Assembly (NCBI GenBank): GCA_041485845.1
Contig: JBGPKH010000240.1
Location: forward strand, 1-11,809
From: OMOG01 sp041485845
Lineage (GTDB): Bacteria > Acidobacteriota > Terriglobia > Bryobacterales > Bryobacteraceae
Reading direction: 5' to 3'
DNA length: 11,809 nt
Shown: piece by piece, positions 1 to 6,754 of the stretch
Layout: each line of letters starts with the position of its first letter
Numbering within the stretch: the stretch's first letter is position 1
Notes under the pieces: generated by a model
Database searches by the model: none
What the model saw: only the letters and a program-made list of their open reading frames with translations
What the model was told of the DNA's origin: nothing
Made by a program: the position numbers and the translations under genes

Positions 1-3000
1 TTCAACGGCTCGGCGGGGAGCCAGGTGCAGATGGTGACCAAGCGGGGGACTAACGCGATCCACGGCTCCGGATACGAATACTACTTCGCTACCAACGTGG
101 GGGCAGCCAACAACTGGGACGCGAATCACACGCCTGCCAAAGGCTTCCCTTACACGCCGCTGCCGGTGACCCATACCAATCGGTTCGGCGGGACACTGGG
201 TGGGCCGCTGCTGCCCAAGCTGGCCGGCGGGAAGACGTACTTCTTCGTTAATTACGAGGGCTTCCGCTTCCCCCGATCCGCAGTCTATGAGAGAACGCAG
301 GTTCCCACACCGTTGCTGCGCGCGGGCGTAATCCAAATCAACCAAGGCGGCACATGGACTCCGTATAACCTGAATCCGGCGCCGGTCACGGTAGGCGGCG
401 TTACCTACGCGCCGGCCGTGTGCAACGCAGGCGCGTGCGATCCACGCGGCATAGGGCTCAACCCGCTGGTTTCGCAGCTCTGGCAGAAGTTCATGCCGCT
501 GCCCAACGATCCCCTGGCGGGGGACCACTTCAATACGCAGGGTTACCTTTCGACTGTCGGGCTGCCGCAGAAGTCCAACAACTACGTCGCGCGGATCGAT
601 CACGACTTCAGCGACAAGTGGCGCTTCATGACGAGCTACCGCTACTACCGTTACCTGCAACTGGGGACACAGCAGGTGGATATTGGCGGCGCTTTGCCCG
701 GAGATACCCTCGGTCAGCCCGCCGCCAAGGCCGTGCGGCCGCAGATCCCCAGTTACTGGGTGGCTGGGTTGACAACCAGTATTACCCCTACCATTACCAA
801 CGATTTCCGCTTCAGCTACCTCCGTAACTGGTGGCAGTGGGGTACCGCGGCGGCTCCTCCCCAGTTGTCTGGATTGGCCGGCGCACTGGAAATTGGCGGT
901 GAAAGCGCCAACGCGCTGATCCCGTACAACGTGAATACCCAGAGCGTGCGGCAGCGCTTCTGGGATGGGCAGGACAAGGTGATCCGCGACGACGTCTCCA
1001 TGGTCAAGGGGAACCACCTGCTGGCCTTCGGAGGCACCTATCAACGCAACTTCGACTACCACCTGCGCAACGACAACGGCCAAGGCATCATGAATGCCAC
1101 GGTGTACCAGATCGGCGCCGGGTCCATGCCGGGAATCACTTTCCCGTCGAGCTACCAGCCGGCCGGGCTGCCGACTAACCAGTTGAGCAACTGGAACCGG
1201 CTGTACACCGAAGTCCTGGGGATGGTACACCAGCCACAGACTCTGTACACGCGCAGCGGAAAGGACCTCACGCTACAGCCACTGGGATCTTCGATGTTCG
1301 ACCAGAGCATCATTCCCTCGTATAACCTTTATGTCACCGATACGTGGCACCTGAGGCCGACCTTTACACTGACATACGGATTGGGATACTCGCTCGCCAT
1401 GCCGCCTTACGAACTGAACGGGAAGCAGGTTGCGCTGACCGATCAAAGCGGCAAGACCATCATCCTGAAGGATTATCTGGACGCCCGCAAGGCCGCGGCT
1501 CTCCAGGGGCAGGTCTATAATCCCACGCTGGGGTGGGCCACCGTGAAGACCGCTGACGGGGGCCAGAAATATCCCTACAATCCGTTCTACGGCGGGATTG
1601 CCCCGCGCGTGGCCGCGGCCTGGAATCCCAGGTTCAACGATGGGATGCTCGGCAAACTCTTGGGCAATGGCAAAACCGTCATCCGCGGCGGCTATGGCCG
1701 CGTTTACGGGCGTCTCAACGGTGTAGACCTGGTGTTGGTTCCGCTGCTCGGCACCGGCTTGGGCCAAGCGATTTCATGCTTCGGCGCCAGCAGGACCGGG
1801 CAGTGCCTGGGCAATGCAGGTGTCGATCCAACCACGGCGTTCCGCATCGGGACCGATGGCACTTCGGCCCCGCTTCCGCCGGTTTCCCAAACCCTGCCGC
1901 AGCCCTACATCCCAGGCCTCAACGGGAACGCTGCATCCGGTTCGGGCTCGGTCCTGGATCGGGATTTCCGCCCCAGCCGTACCGATAACTTCACACTCAG
2001 CATCCAGCGCGAGATTCACTCCAAGGCCATCCTGGAAGTCGGCTACATCGGCCGCATCATCCGGCACGAGTGGCAGCAGGTGAATATCGACGCCGTGCCG
2101 TACATGACCACCATCGCTGGCCAGAGCTTCGCGCAGGCTTTCAACAACGTGTACTGGCCGGTTTCGAACGGCTTTACGCCTGCGACCCAGCCCTTCTTCG
2201 AGAACGCGCTGGGCGGGGCCAATTCCGCCTTCTGCAGAGGGTTCAGCAGTTGCACCGCGGCGGTAGCGGCCAATTCGACCATGAACAACCAGATCGCCAC
2301 GGTCAGTGTGTACGACTTCTGGGCCACTCTCAACCGGAGCTCATCCTGGACGCTGGGCCGCACCATGCCGAGCAGTTCGGGGACGGGCGTACCCGCGGGG
2401 CAGTTGTCCGCCGTTTTCTTTGACACCAGCAACGGTTTCGGGAACTACAACGCCGCATATGTCTCGTTGACTACGCATAACTGGCACGGCATCACCGCGC
2501 GCTCCAACTTCACCTGGGGGCGGGCGCTGGGGACGGGCAATCAAATCCAGGCTTCCAGCTCCTATACCGTGCTGGACCCTTGGGATCTGCACGCCATGTA
2601 CGGTCCCCAGATTTTTGACACCAAGTTCGTCTACAGCCTGACCCTGCTTTGGGACGACCCCTTCTATCGCACGCAAAAAGGAGTGATCGGCCACCTGTTG
2701 GGCGGGTGGAGGATCGCTCCGATCTTCACGGCGCGGAGTGGGTCTCCCCTGTATATCAGCAACCTGAACGGAGGTTGCCAGTCCTTCGGCGAAGTGAATT
2801 GCAGCGCGGGATACACCCAGGAAGGCGCCGTATTGCTCAGCAAATACACCGGCGGCAGCTCCGCGCTCTACAACCAGAACGTGCCGGAAGACCCGAAAAC
2901 CAATCCGTCGGGCGCGGGTACCAATGCCAACTACAACAACGGCGGAGTGGGCACGCAAATGCTTGCCAACCCAGCCGCCGTCTACGACCAATTCCGGCCC

Positions 3001-3279
3001 TGCGTCCTGGGATTCGATACCAACTGCGGAGCCAACTTTGCGGGAGGACTCCGCGGCCTGTCGACCTGGAACCTGGATGCCACCGTATCCAAGGACATCG
3101 GTATCTGGAAAGAAGGGCGCGTTGGCGCTACGATGATCTTCCAGTTCACCAACGTCCTCAATCACACCCAGTTGGGTGATCCGGGCATGGATATCAGCGA
3201 CCCCGCGAGCTTCGGTGTACTGGGCGGACAGGTCAACACTCCGCGCCAGATGGAGTTCGGAATCCGGATCCACTTCTAA
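1..3279 (+). CDS. TonB-dependent receptor, Oar-like, N-terminus cut by window edge
   Basis: Outer-membrane beta-barrel receptor of the large Oar/CarboxypepD_reg type common in Acidobacteriota; it would import a bulky substrate using TonB energy. The frame is open from base 1 (FNGSAGSQVQMVTK), so the real start and the expected signal peptide, carboxypeptidase-like domain and most of the plug lie upstream. Visible residues 1-95 are the end of the plug, with the family signatures VTKRGTN, GGTLGGPL and YFFVNYEGFR. The rest, to residue 1092, is barrel: alternating aromatic strands, long Gly/Asn/Ser-rich loops, and a C-terminal strand ending in GIRIHF with the terminal Phe typical of BAM-assembled proteins. 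All ten cysteines fall in five close pairs (141/146, 593/602, 745/751, 926/934, 1001/1009). A hairpin terminator follows the TAA stop. The family is secure; the substrate cannot be told. Confidence 0.93.
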   Translation, partial: FNGSAGSQVQMVTKRGTNAIHGSGYEYYFATNVGAANNWDANHTPAKGFPYTPLPVTHTNRFGGTLGGPLLPKLAGGKTYFFVNYEGFRFPRSAVYERTQVPTPLLRAGVIQINQGGTWTPYNLNPAPVTVGGVTYAPAVCNAGACDPRGIGLNPLVSQLWQKFMPLPNDPLAGDHFNTQGYLSTVGLPQKSNNYVARIDHDFSDKWRFMTSYRYYRYLQLGTQQVDIGGALPGDTLGQPAAKAVRPQIPSYWVAGLTTSITPTITNDFRFSYLRNWWQWGTAAAPPQLSGLAGALEIGGESANALIPYNVNTQSVRQRFWDGQDKVIRDDVSMVKGNHLLAFGGTYQRNFDYHLRNDNGQGIMNATVYQIGAGSMPGITFPSSYQPAGLPTNQLSNWNRLYTEVLGMVHQPQTLYTRSGKDLTLQPLGSSMFDQSIIPSYNLYVTDTWHLRPTFTLTYGLGYSLAMPPYELNGKQVALTDQSGKTIILKDYLDARKAAALQGQVYNPTLGWATVKTADGGQKYPYNPFYGGIAPRVAAAWNPRFNDGMLGKLLGNGKTVIRGGYGRVYGRLNGVDLVLVPLLGTGLGQAISCFGASRTGQCLGNAGVDPTTAFRIGTDGTSAPLPPVSQTLPQPYIPGLNGNAASGSGSVLDRDFRPSRTDNFTLSIQREIHSKAILEVGYIGRIIRHEWQQVNIDAVPYMTTIAGQSFAQAFNNVYWPVSNGFTPATQPFFENALGGANSAFCRGFSSCTAAVAANSTMNNQIATVSVYDFWATLNRSSSWTLGRTMPSSSGTGVPAGQLSAVFFDTSNGFGNYNAAYVSLTTHNWHGITARSNFTWGRALGTGNQIQASSSYTVLDPWDLHAMYGPQIFDTKFVYSLTLLWDDPFYRTQKGVIGHLLGGWRIAPIFTARSGSPLYISNLNGGCQSFGEVNCSAGYTQEGAVLLSKYTGGSSALYNQNVPEDPKTNPSGAGTNANYNNGGVGTQMLANPAAVYDQFRPCVLGFDTNCGANFAGGLRGLSTWNLDATVSKDIGIWKEGRVGATMIFQFTNVLNHTQLGDPGMDISDPASFGVLGGQVNTPRQMEFGIRIHF

Positions 3280-3292
3280 GCTGCTTTCCCTT

Positions 3293-3331
3293 GCTCACGG
3301 GCCGCTGCGCACCGGCCCGTGGGCCTTGTTT
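3293..3331 (+). terminator. Rho-independent terminator after the TonB-dependent receptor
   Basis: A perfect 9-bp stem, CACGGGCCG (3296-3304) with CGGCCCGTG (3313-3321), encloses an 8-nt loop. It extends to 12 bp at 3293-3324 through one G-U wobble and two further pairs. A short T-rich run (CTTGTTT) follows. It starts 14 nt after the receptor stop codon, so its assignment to that gene is natural. The T-run is interrupted, so termination strength is uncertain. Confidence 0.75.
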
Positions 3332-3341
3332 CCCCCATTCC

Positions 3342-3365
3342 TGGCACATAAATCCACCCGTGCCA
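3342..3365. repeat. Inverted repeat TGGCAC-N12-GTGCCA
   Basis: Perfect 6-bp half-sites at 3342-3347 and 3360-3365, separated by 12 nt, in the gap between the receptor and the Uma2 gene. The geometry would fit a dimeric DNA-binding protein or a long-loop hairpin. No gene starts nearby on the plus strand, so an operator role is unsupported. It does not have a sigma-54 -24/-12 arrangement. Confidence 0.4.
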
Positions 3366-3374
3366 ACCGGTTTA

Positions 3375-3389
3375 TGCAAATGAGTTGCA
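3375..3389. repeat. Palindrome TGCAA-N5-TTGCA
   Basis: Half-sites at 3375-3379 and 3385-3389 form a 15-bp interrupted palindrome. It lies 10 bp past the TGGCAC repeat, with a self-complementary AACCGGTT (3365-3372) between them. The cluster of three palindromes within 50 bp is suggestive of a protein-binding region, but chance is not excluded. Confidence 0.3.
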
Positions 3390-3669
3390 GATGAGGGTGA
3401 ACCGGGATTATCGGGCCTGAATGGAAAGAAGGCCTTGCCGGAATGCGCAGCGAGACAGCTCATCGCCCTTTCAGCAAAGCATCCCCATCGTTACGGGGCA
3501 GCATCCGGGGAGCGGGCGCGGCGCTGTCCTCTCAGCGACAGAACGCGCCTGGCATCGTCACTGCAAACCAATTGCAGCTTTCAGACGAAGCTGTGAAAGA
3601 GTTAGGAGCCGGCGCGAGGCAACCGCCAAGCCCGGCAAACGATCGGGACACCCTCCCCGAGTTGACGGC

Positions 3670-4209
3670 CTATTCTTCGTCGAGACGTGACAGGAGTTCA
3701 CGGCTTTCGAAGGGAAGACAGCCGCGGTCAGGCACTTCGAAGCTGGACAGATCGCGTCGAACCAGGTTACCGCTGACAAACACAAACGTGGTCCGGTCTT
3801 CCGGGTCCATCTGCACGATGTGGGGAACACCGAGCTTTTCGTACTCGCGGAAGCGTTGCATGGTCTCTCGCATCCGGTCGTCGGGCGACAGGATTTCGAT
3901 GATCAGCAGCGGTGGATCCAAGACGACGCGGTTGCTTTGACGGAACGGCCGCCTCATGACGAGAATGTCCGGCACGCGGTAGCGTGTCTGCTCGATGCGG
4001 GTACGGCACTCCGGGCGGACCGCAATCTGGAGAGGCCTCTCGAACGCAGCCAGGTGGACGATCAAGATCTTCTGTAAAGCGCTATGGCTGGGTGTTCCCA
4101 CGTTACGCTCCACGACCAGGCCGTCGAGATATTCGCGATCGCCATCCGGATAGCTGGTATTGAGGTATTCCTCGACCGAAACCAGAGGTGGGGTTGGCGA
4201 GGTTGCCAT
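3670..4209 (-). CDS. Uma2-family (DUF820) putative restriction-endonuclease-fold protein
   Basis: A 179-residue protein of the Uma2/DUF820 family, which has a PD-(D/E)XK nuclease fold and no firmly established cellular role. Family features in order: an N-terminal SVEEYL segment (11-16), REYLDG (25-30), RVPDILV (78-84) with candidate metal ligand Asp81, IIEILSPDDRM (103-113) with candidate catalytic Glu105, and YEKLGVPHIVQMDPE (123-137), matching the usual YxxxGVxxYWxVDPE block. The Lys often found about ten residues after the SP motif appears to be replaced by Gln118/Arg119. The length is typical. The ATG at 4209 gives the usual family N-terminus. No Shine-Dalgarno is seen; a TAGACT box lies 6 nt before the ATG. 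It diverges from the M61 gene. Such genes are usually multi-copy and not tied to their neighbours. Confidence 0.85.
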   Translation of the reverse strand: MATSPTPPLVSVEEYLNTSYPDGDREYLDGLVVERNVGTPSHSALQKILIVHLAAFERPLQIAVRPECRTRIEQTRYRVPDILVMRRPFRQSNRVVLDPPLLIIEILSPDDRMRETMQRFREYEKLGVPHIVQMDPEDRTTFVFVSGNLVRRDLSSFEVPDRGCLPFESRELLSRLDEE

Positions 4210-4215
4210 GTAACA

Positions 4216-4221
4216 AGTCTA
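4216..4221 (-). promoter_or_regulatory. Candidate -10 box (TAGACT), leaderless arrangement
   Basis: On the minus strand TAGACT (4 of 6 matches to TATAAT) ends 6 nt before the Uma2 ATG. A transcript from it would start at or next to the start codon, which fits the absence of a Shine-Dalgarno. No good -35 is seen at standard spacing. Confidence 0.3.
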
Positions 4222-4247
4222 CCAGTTGCCCGCGTGAATTCCCGCAG

Positions 4248-4268
4248 ACCGGCGGCAAGACCGCCGGT
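4248..4268. repeat. 8-bp palindrome in the divergent Uma2/M61 gap
   Basis: ACCGGCGG (4248-4255), loop CAAGA (4256-4260), CCGCCGGT (4261-4268): a perfect inverted repeat in the 91-bp gap between the two divergent starts. It lacks a T-run, so a terminator is unlikely. It sits in the -35 region of the proposed M61 promoter, where a regulator binding to it could affect that gene. It could also be a GC-rich dispersed palindrome. Confidence 0.45.
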
Positions 4269-4285
4269 GTTACCGCGGGCTGTGC

Positions 4286-4291
4286 TACGCT
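4286..4291 (+). promoter_or_regulatory. Candidate extended -10 (TGC-TACGCT) for the M61 gene
   Basis: TACGCT (4 of 6 to consensus) is preceded by TGN (4283-4285), an extended -10 context, and ends 9 nt before the GTG at 4301. The implied leader is only a few nucleotides, and no Shine-Dalgarno is seen. No clear -35 is present; the palindrome occupies that area. Confidence 0.3.
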
Positions 4292-4300
4292 TTCCCCATT

Positions 4301-6091
4301 GTGAGATTACGGCGAATCCCGTTGGTTTGGGCTGCCTTGCTTGCGGCTTCCCTCTGCGCGTTCGGCCAGAGCATGGCGTTTACGGTCGCGATGCCGCAGC
4401 CGGCCAGCCACATCTTTCATGTCGCTTTTCGCGGCGAAGGCCTGACCGGGGAGATGCAGGATTTCAAGATGCCGGTCTGGACGCCGGGCTATTACGGCAT
4501 CGGCGACTACGCCAAGAACGTGTCGAATTTCCGCGCGGAGGATGGAGCGGGCGGCGCGTTGCGCTGGGAGAAGGTCACTAAAAACACGTGGCGCGTGGTG
4601 AACGGCGGCGCGGCAGTGGTCGTGTTGAACTACGACGTGTATGGCGCCATTTCCTTCGCGGCGCAGAATTTCCTGGGCGAGAAGCGGGCCTACATCTCGC
4701 CGCCGGGGCTCTTCGTCCACCTGGCCGGGCGGCTCCAAAATCCCGTGACGGTGACGATTCAGCTTCCGCCCGAGTGGACCAGGATTGCGACCGGGCTCGA
4801 TTCCGTAGAGGGCCGGCCGAACACGTTCTCGGCGCCCGATTTCGACGTGCTGTACGATTGCCCGATCCTGATGGGCAACCAGGAGGCGCTGAGCTTTTCG
4901 GTGCGGGGGATCGCGCACCGGGTGGCCCTCGAGAACGTGGCGGCGAGCGTGGATCGCGAGAGAATGCTGGTTGACCTGAAGCGCATGGTGGAGGCGGCCA
5001 CGCGGCTCATCGGCGATATTCCCTATAAGCACTACACCTTTCTGATGATGGGCACGGGCAATGGCGGGATCGAGCACACCAATTCCGCGTCCATCGCGTT
5101 CAACGGGAAGAACCTGGAGGATGAGAAGGGATACCGCGGATGGCTGAGCTACGTGGCCCACGAGTATTTTCATAACTTCAACGTGAAGCGCATCCGGCCG
5201 ATCGCCCTGGGGCCTTTCGATTACGACAAAGAGAATCTCACGGATATGCTGTGGGTGTCGGAAGGTTTATCGGTGTATTACCAGGACATCGTGATGGTGC
5301 GCGCGGGTCTCGCGACGCGCGAGCAGTATCTCGAAAAGATGGAGAACAGCATTGGCCGGTTCGAGAACGCGCCGGGGCATCACTACCAGTCGGCCACCGA
5401 GTCGAGCTTGAACGCGTGGGGTACGGGATCGGGAGTCGGTGGGGACCGGAACACCTCGATCTCGTATTACGACAACGGCGCCATGCTGGGGGCCATGCTG
5501 GATCTGAAGATCCGCACGGAGAGCAAGAACGCGAAGTCGCTGGACGATGTGATGCGCGGGTTATACCGCAAGTATTACCTGGGCAAGCAGCGCGGGTTCA
5601 CGGACGCCGAGTTTCGCGAGGAGTGCGAAAGCGCGGCCGGCGCCCCGCTGACCGAAGTCTTCGAGTACGCGTCGACGACCAGGGACGTGGATTACGCGAA
5701 GTACTTCGCCTACGCCGGGCTGCAATTCGAGGTGAAGGCGCAGGAGGCGCCGGGCGCGTACCTCGGAGTGAATACGCACACCCAGGACGGCAAGCTCGCC
5801 ATCACCAGCGTCACGCCGGGATCGCCTGCGCAGAGCGCCGGGTTGGCGGCGCAGGACCAGATCCTGGAGTTGGAGGGCGCCAAGGTCACACCCAAAGTCC
5901 TGAACGACCTGCTGGCGGCCAAGAAGACGGGCGACCGGATCAAGCTTCGGGTTTCGCGGAACAGTGCGCCGCAGGATGTGGAAGTGGCGCTGGGCGCGAA
6001 CCAGAAGCGGATCTTCAGCATCCGTCCGGCGTCCAATCCGAGCGCGTTGGAAGCGGCGATTCTCAAGGACTGGATGAGGGGGGCGCAGTAA
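4301..6091 (+). CDS. Secreted M61-family metallopeptidase with C-terminal PDZ domain
   Basis: A 596-residue zinc peptidase of family M61 (glycyl aminopeptidase-like). The GTG at 4301 is chosen because it supplies a signal peptide (Arg-rich start, hydrophobic core about 7-20, cleavage likely near AFG-Q, residue 22); the next ATG would remove it. The N-terminal beta domain covers roughly 25-180. The catalytic domain holds HEYFHNFNVKRIRP, with zinc ligands His287 and His291, catalytic Glu288, and the third ligand Glu321 in WVSEGLSVYY, in the normal family spacing. A PDZ domain starts at GAYLGV (485) and runs to about 565; it would bind C-terminal peptide ends. The protein is probably periplasmic or exported. 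The gene is monocistronic; its last 29 bp overlap the 3' end of a convergent small gene. Peptide specificity cannot be read from the sequence. Confidence 0.93.
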   Translation: MRLRRIPLVWAALLAASLCAFGQSMAFTVAMPQPASHIFHVAFRGEGLTGEMQDFKMPVWTPGYYGIGDYAKNVSNFRAEDGAGGALRWEKVTKNTWRVVNGGAAVVVLNYDVYGAISFAAQNFLGEKRAYISPPGLFVHLAGRLQNPVTVTIQLPPEWTRIATGLDSVEGRPNTFSAPDFDVLYDCPILMGNQEALSFSVRGIAHRVALENVAASVDRERMLVDLKRMVEAATRLIGDIPYKHYTFLMMGTGNGGIEHTNSASIAFNGKNLEDEKGYRGWLSYVAHEYFHNFNVKRIRPIALGPFDYDKENLTDMLWVSEGLSVYYQDIVMVRAGLATREQYLEKMENSIGRFENAPGHHYQSATESSLNAWGTGSGVGGDRNTSISYYDNGAMLGAMLDLKIRTESKNAKSLDDVMRGLYRKYYLGKQRGFTDAEFREECESAAGAPLTEVFEYASTTRDVDYAKYFAYAGLQFEVKAQEAPGAYLGVNTHTQDGKLAITSVTPGSPAQSAGLAAQDQILELEGAKVTPKVLNDLLAAKKTGDRIKLRVSRNSAPQDVEVALGANQKRIFSIRPASNPSALEAAILKDWMRGAQ

Positions 6092-6311
6092 CGCGTTTCC
6101 GGCGTTCCTTGAGCTGCGCGTTGAGGTGGCCCAAGGACGCAAACTGGCCGGCGAACTCCGCGTTGCGCGGGGCTTCTAATTTGCGGCGGGCGTCGAAATC
6201 GCGGCGGCGGAACAGGTCGGATACCGCGATCACGGCCGTTCCCATGGGCCGATACTCATAAGTACCCTGGGCCCATGCCAGCTCATCGGCGATCCAAAGA
6301 TAGAAACCCAA
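6063..6311 (-). CDS. Small hypothetical protein, 82 residues, convergent with M61
   Basis: I do not recognise this protein. The frame reads LGFYLWIADELAWAQG, then TYEYRPMGTAVIAVSDLF, followed by an Arg-rich segment (RRRDFDARRK), and ends TAPPSSSP. It is taken as real because codon use is strongly GC-biased at third positions throughout and because it follows the receiver-like gene closely on the same strand. The likely start is TTG at 6311, 8 nt after the TAA of that gene (6320-6322), with a GGGG just upstream as a weak ribosome site; a nearby ATG at 6318 is out of frame. The open frame continues upstream to 6533, but that part overlaps the receiver-like gene. The protein is aromatic-rich in the N-terminal half and basic in the second, and is probably cytoplasmic. 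Its 3' end overlaps the M61 gene by 29 bp. Confidence 0.6.
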   Translation of the reverse strand: MGFYLWIADELAWAQGTYEYRPMGTAVIAVSDLFRRRDFDARRKLEAPRNAEFAGQFASLGHLNAQLKERRKRVTAPPSSSP

Positions 6312-6319
6312 GCCCCATC

Positions 6320-6655
6320 TTACACGGTGCCCGCCAGTTCCCTTACGGCCGCGAACAACTGTTCCGGCTGGAAGGGTTTTTTCAAAACGCGGAAGACCGA
6401 GAACCGCAATCCGATCTCCGGGTCTGGAGCTGCCGCCAGATACAGCACGGCAACCTTGTCCGCGACTGTCAAAAAGTCGGCGGGAGTGTTGGTGATCACC
6501 AAATCCACGGTTTCGTTTCCGGATTCGATCCACTCGATGGTGCGGGTCGCGTCAGACCCGACCACCCGGTAGCCACGCCTCTTCAGCACGTCCCCGAGGA
6601 ATTTTCGAATGAATGGATCTTCTGTTACCGCAATCAAGCCAGACGACTGCAACAC
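6320..6655 (-). CDS. Receiver-like (CheY-fold) protein lacking the phospho-acceptor Asp
   Basis: A 111-residue stand-alone receiver-like domain with no output domain. The pattern fits a response regulator: beta1 GLIAVTED (Glu12/Asp13 as the acidic pair), helix PFIRKFLGDVLKRRGY, beta3 DLVITNT, beta4 AVLYLAAA, beta5 VLKKPF with the conserved Lys93 before Pro94, and a last helix PEQLFAAVREL. At the acceptor position after DLVIT the residue is Asn56 instead of Asp, and the Thr/Ser switch position at the end of beta4 is Ala. It is therefore probably a pseudo-receiver that cannot be phosphorylated in the normal way. The start is GTG at 6655 with AGGA 5 nt upstream; the overlapping ATG at 6657 is out of frame and soon stops. 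It lies 99 nt after the zinc-ribbon gene and just before the 82-residue gene. The fold is likely; the partner is unknown. Confidence 0.75.
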   Translation of the reverse strand: MLQSSGLIAVTEDPFIRKFLGDVLKRRGYRVVGSDATRTIEWIESGNETVDLVITNTPADFLTVADKVAVLYLAAAPDPEIGLRFSVFRVLKKPFQPEQLFAAVRELAGTV

Positions 6656-6660
6656 ATTTG

Positions 6661-6672
6661 TCCTATACCTCC
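6661..6672 (-). promoter_or_regulatory. Ribosome binding region that decides the receiver-like start
   Basis: On the minus strand GGAGG (6668-6672) and AGGA (6661-6664) precede the GTG at 6655; AGGA is 5 nt away. This is the clearest Shine-Dalgarno in the minus-strand run and supports GTG over the out-of-frame ATG at 6657. Its strength suggests independent initiation, not coupling to the gene before it. Confidence 0.55.
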
Positions 6673-6702
6673 ATTTTCAAGTGGCCTACGCCTCCTGGCA
6701 AT

Positions 6703-6719
6703 CCCCCCAAATGGGAGGG
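6703..6719 (-). repeat. Weak hairpin in the zinc-ribbon/receiver spacer
   Basis: On the minus strand CCCTCC-type bases pair with a run of six G across a 4-5 nt loop, about 6 bp including one G-U pair. No T-run follows, so it is at best a weak attenuator or RNA-processing stem between the two genes. Confidence 0.25.
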
Positions 6720-6740
6720 TGCGCCACATAAATGAGGGTG
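6709..6740. repeat. Imperfect direct repeats AAATGGGAGGGTG / AAATGAGGGTG
   Basis: Two related copies at 6709-6721 and 6730-6740, starting 21 bp apart (about two helical turns), lie in the 99-nt spacer upstream of the receiver-like gene. The spacing would put both on the same face of the helix, as for an activator or repressor site. The 9-mer ATGAGGGTG recurs at 3391-3399. Confidence 0.35.
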
Positions 6741-6754
6741 GATAGGGAGAAGGT

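Larger units (their letters stand above)
3332..3669. other. Convergent gene-free gap
   Basis: About 340 bp between the receptor terminator and the 3' end of the minus-strand Uma2 gene. Apart from the palindromes near its left end I see no RNA gene, no transposon end and no ORF with a recognisable protein. Plus-strand open frames here run into the antisense of the Uma2 gene and have no family features. Confidence 0.6.

Noticed and set aside
2341..3273. 310-codon minus-strand open frame inside the receptor
   Set aside because: Antisense to a gene with clear family motifs; its product has no recognisable domain and GC-rich codons leave long antisense frames open.
3342..3365. Sigma-54 promoter from the TGGCAC word
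   Set aside because: The -12 TTGC element is absent at the required spacing and no gene starts downstream on that strand.
3421..3669. Plus-strand open frames in the convergent gap
   Set aside because: Arg/Ser/Pro-rich products with no similarity I recognise; they continue into antisense of the Uma2 gene.
4307..5173. 288-codon minus-strand open frame within M61
   Set aside because: Arg/His-rich product without motifs, antisense to the conserved peptidase domain.
5251..6261. 336-codon plus-strand frame overlapping M61
   Set aside because: Out-of-frame reading of the catalytic and PDZ region; Arg/Gly-rich with no family features.
6312..6533. N-terminal extension of the 82-residue protein
   Set aside because: It lies wholly inside the receiver-like gene in another frame and its translation is low-complexity Arg/Gly; only the part after 6311 looks coding.
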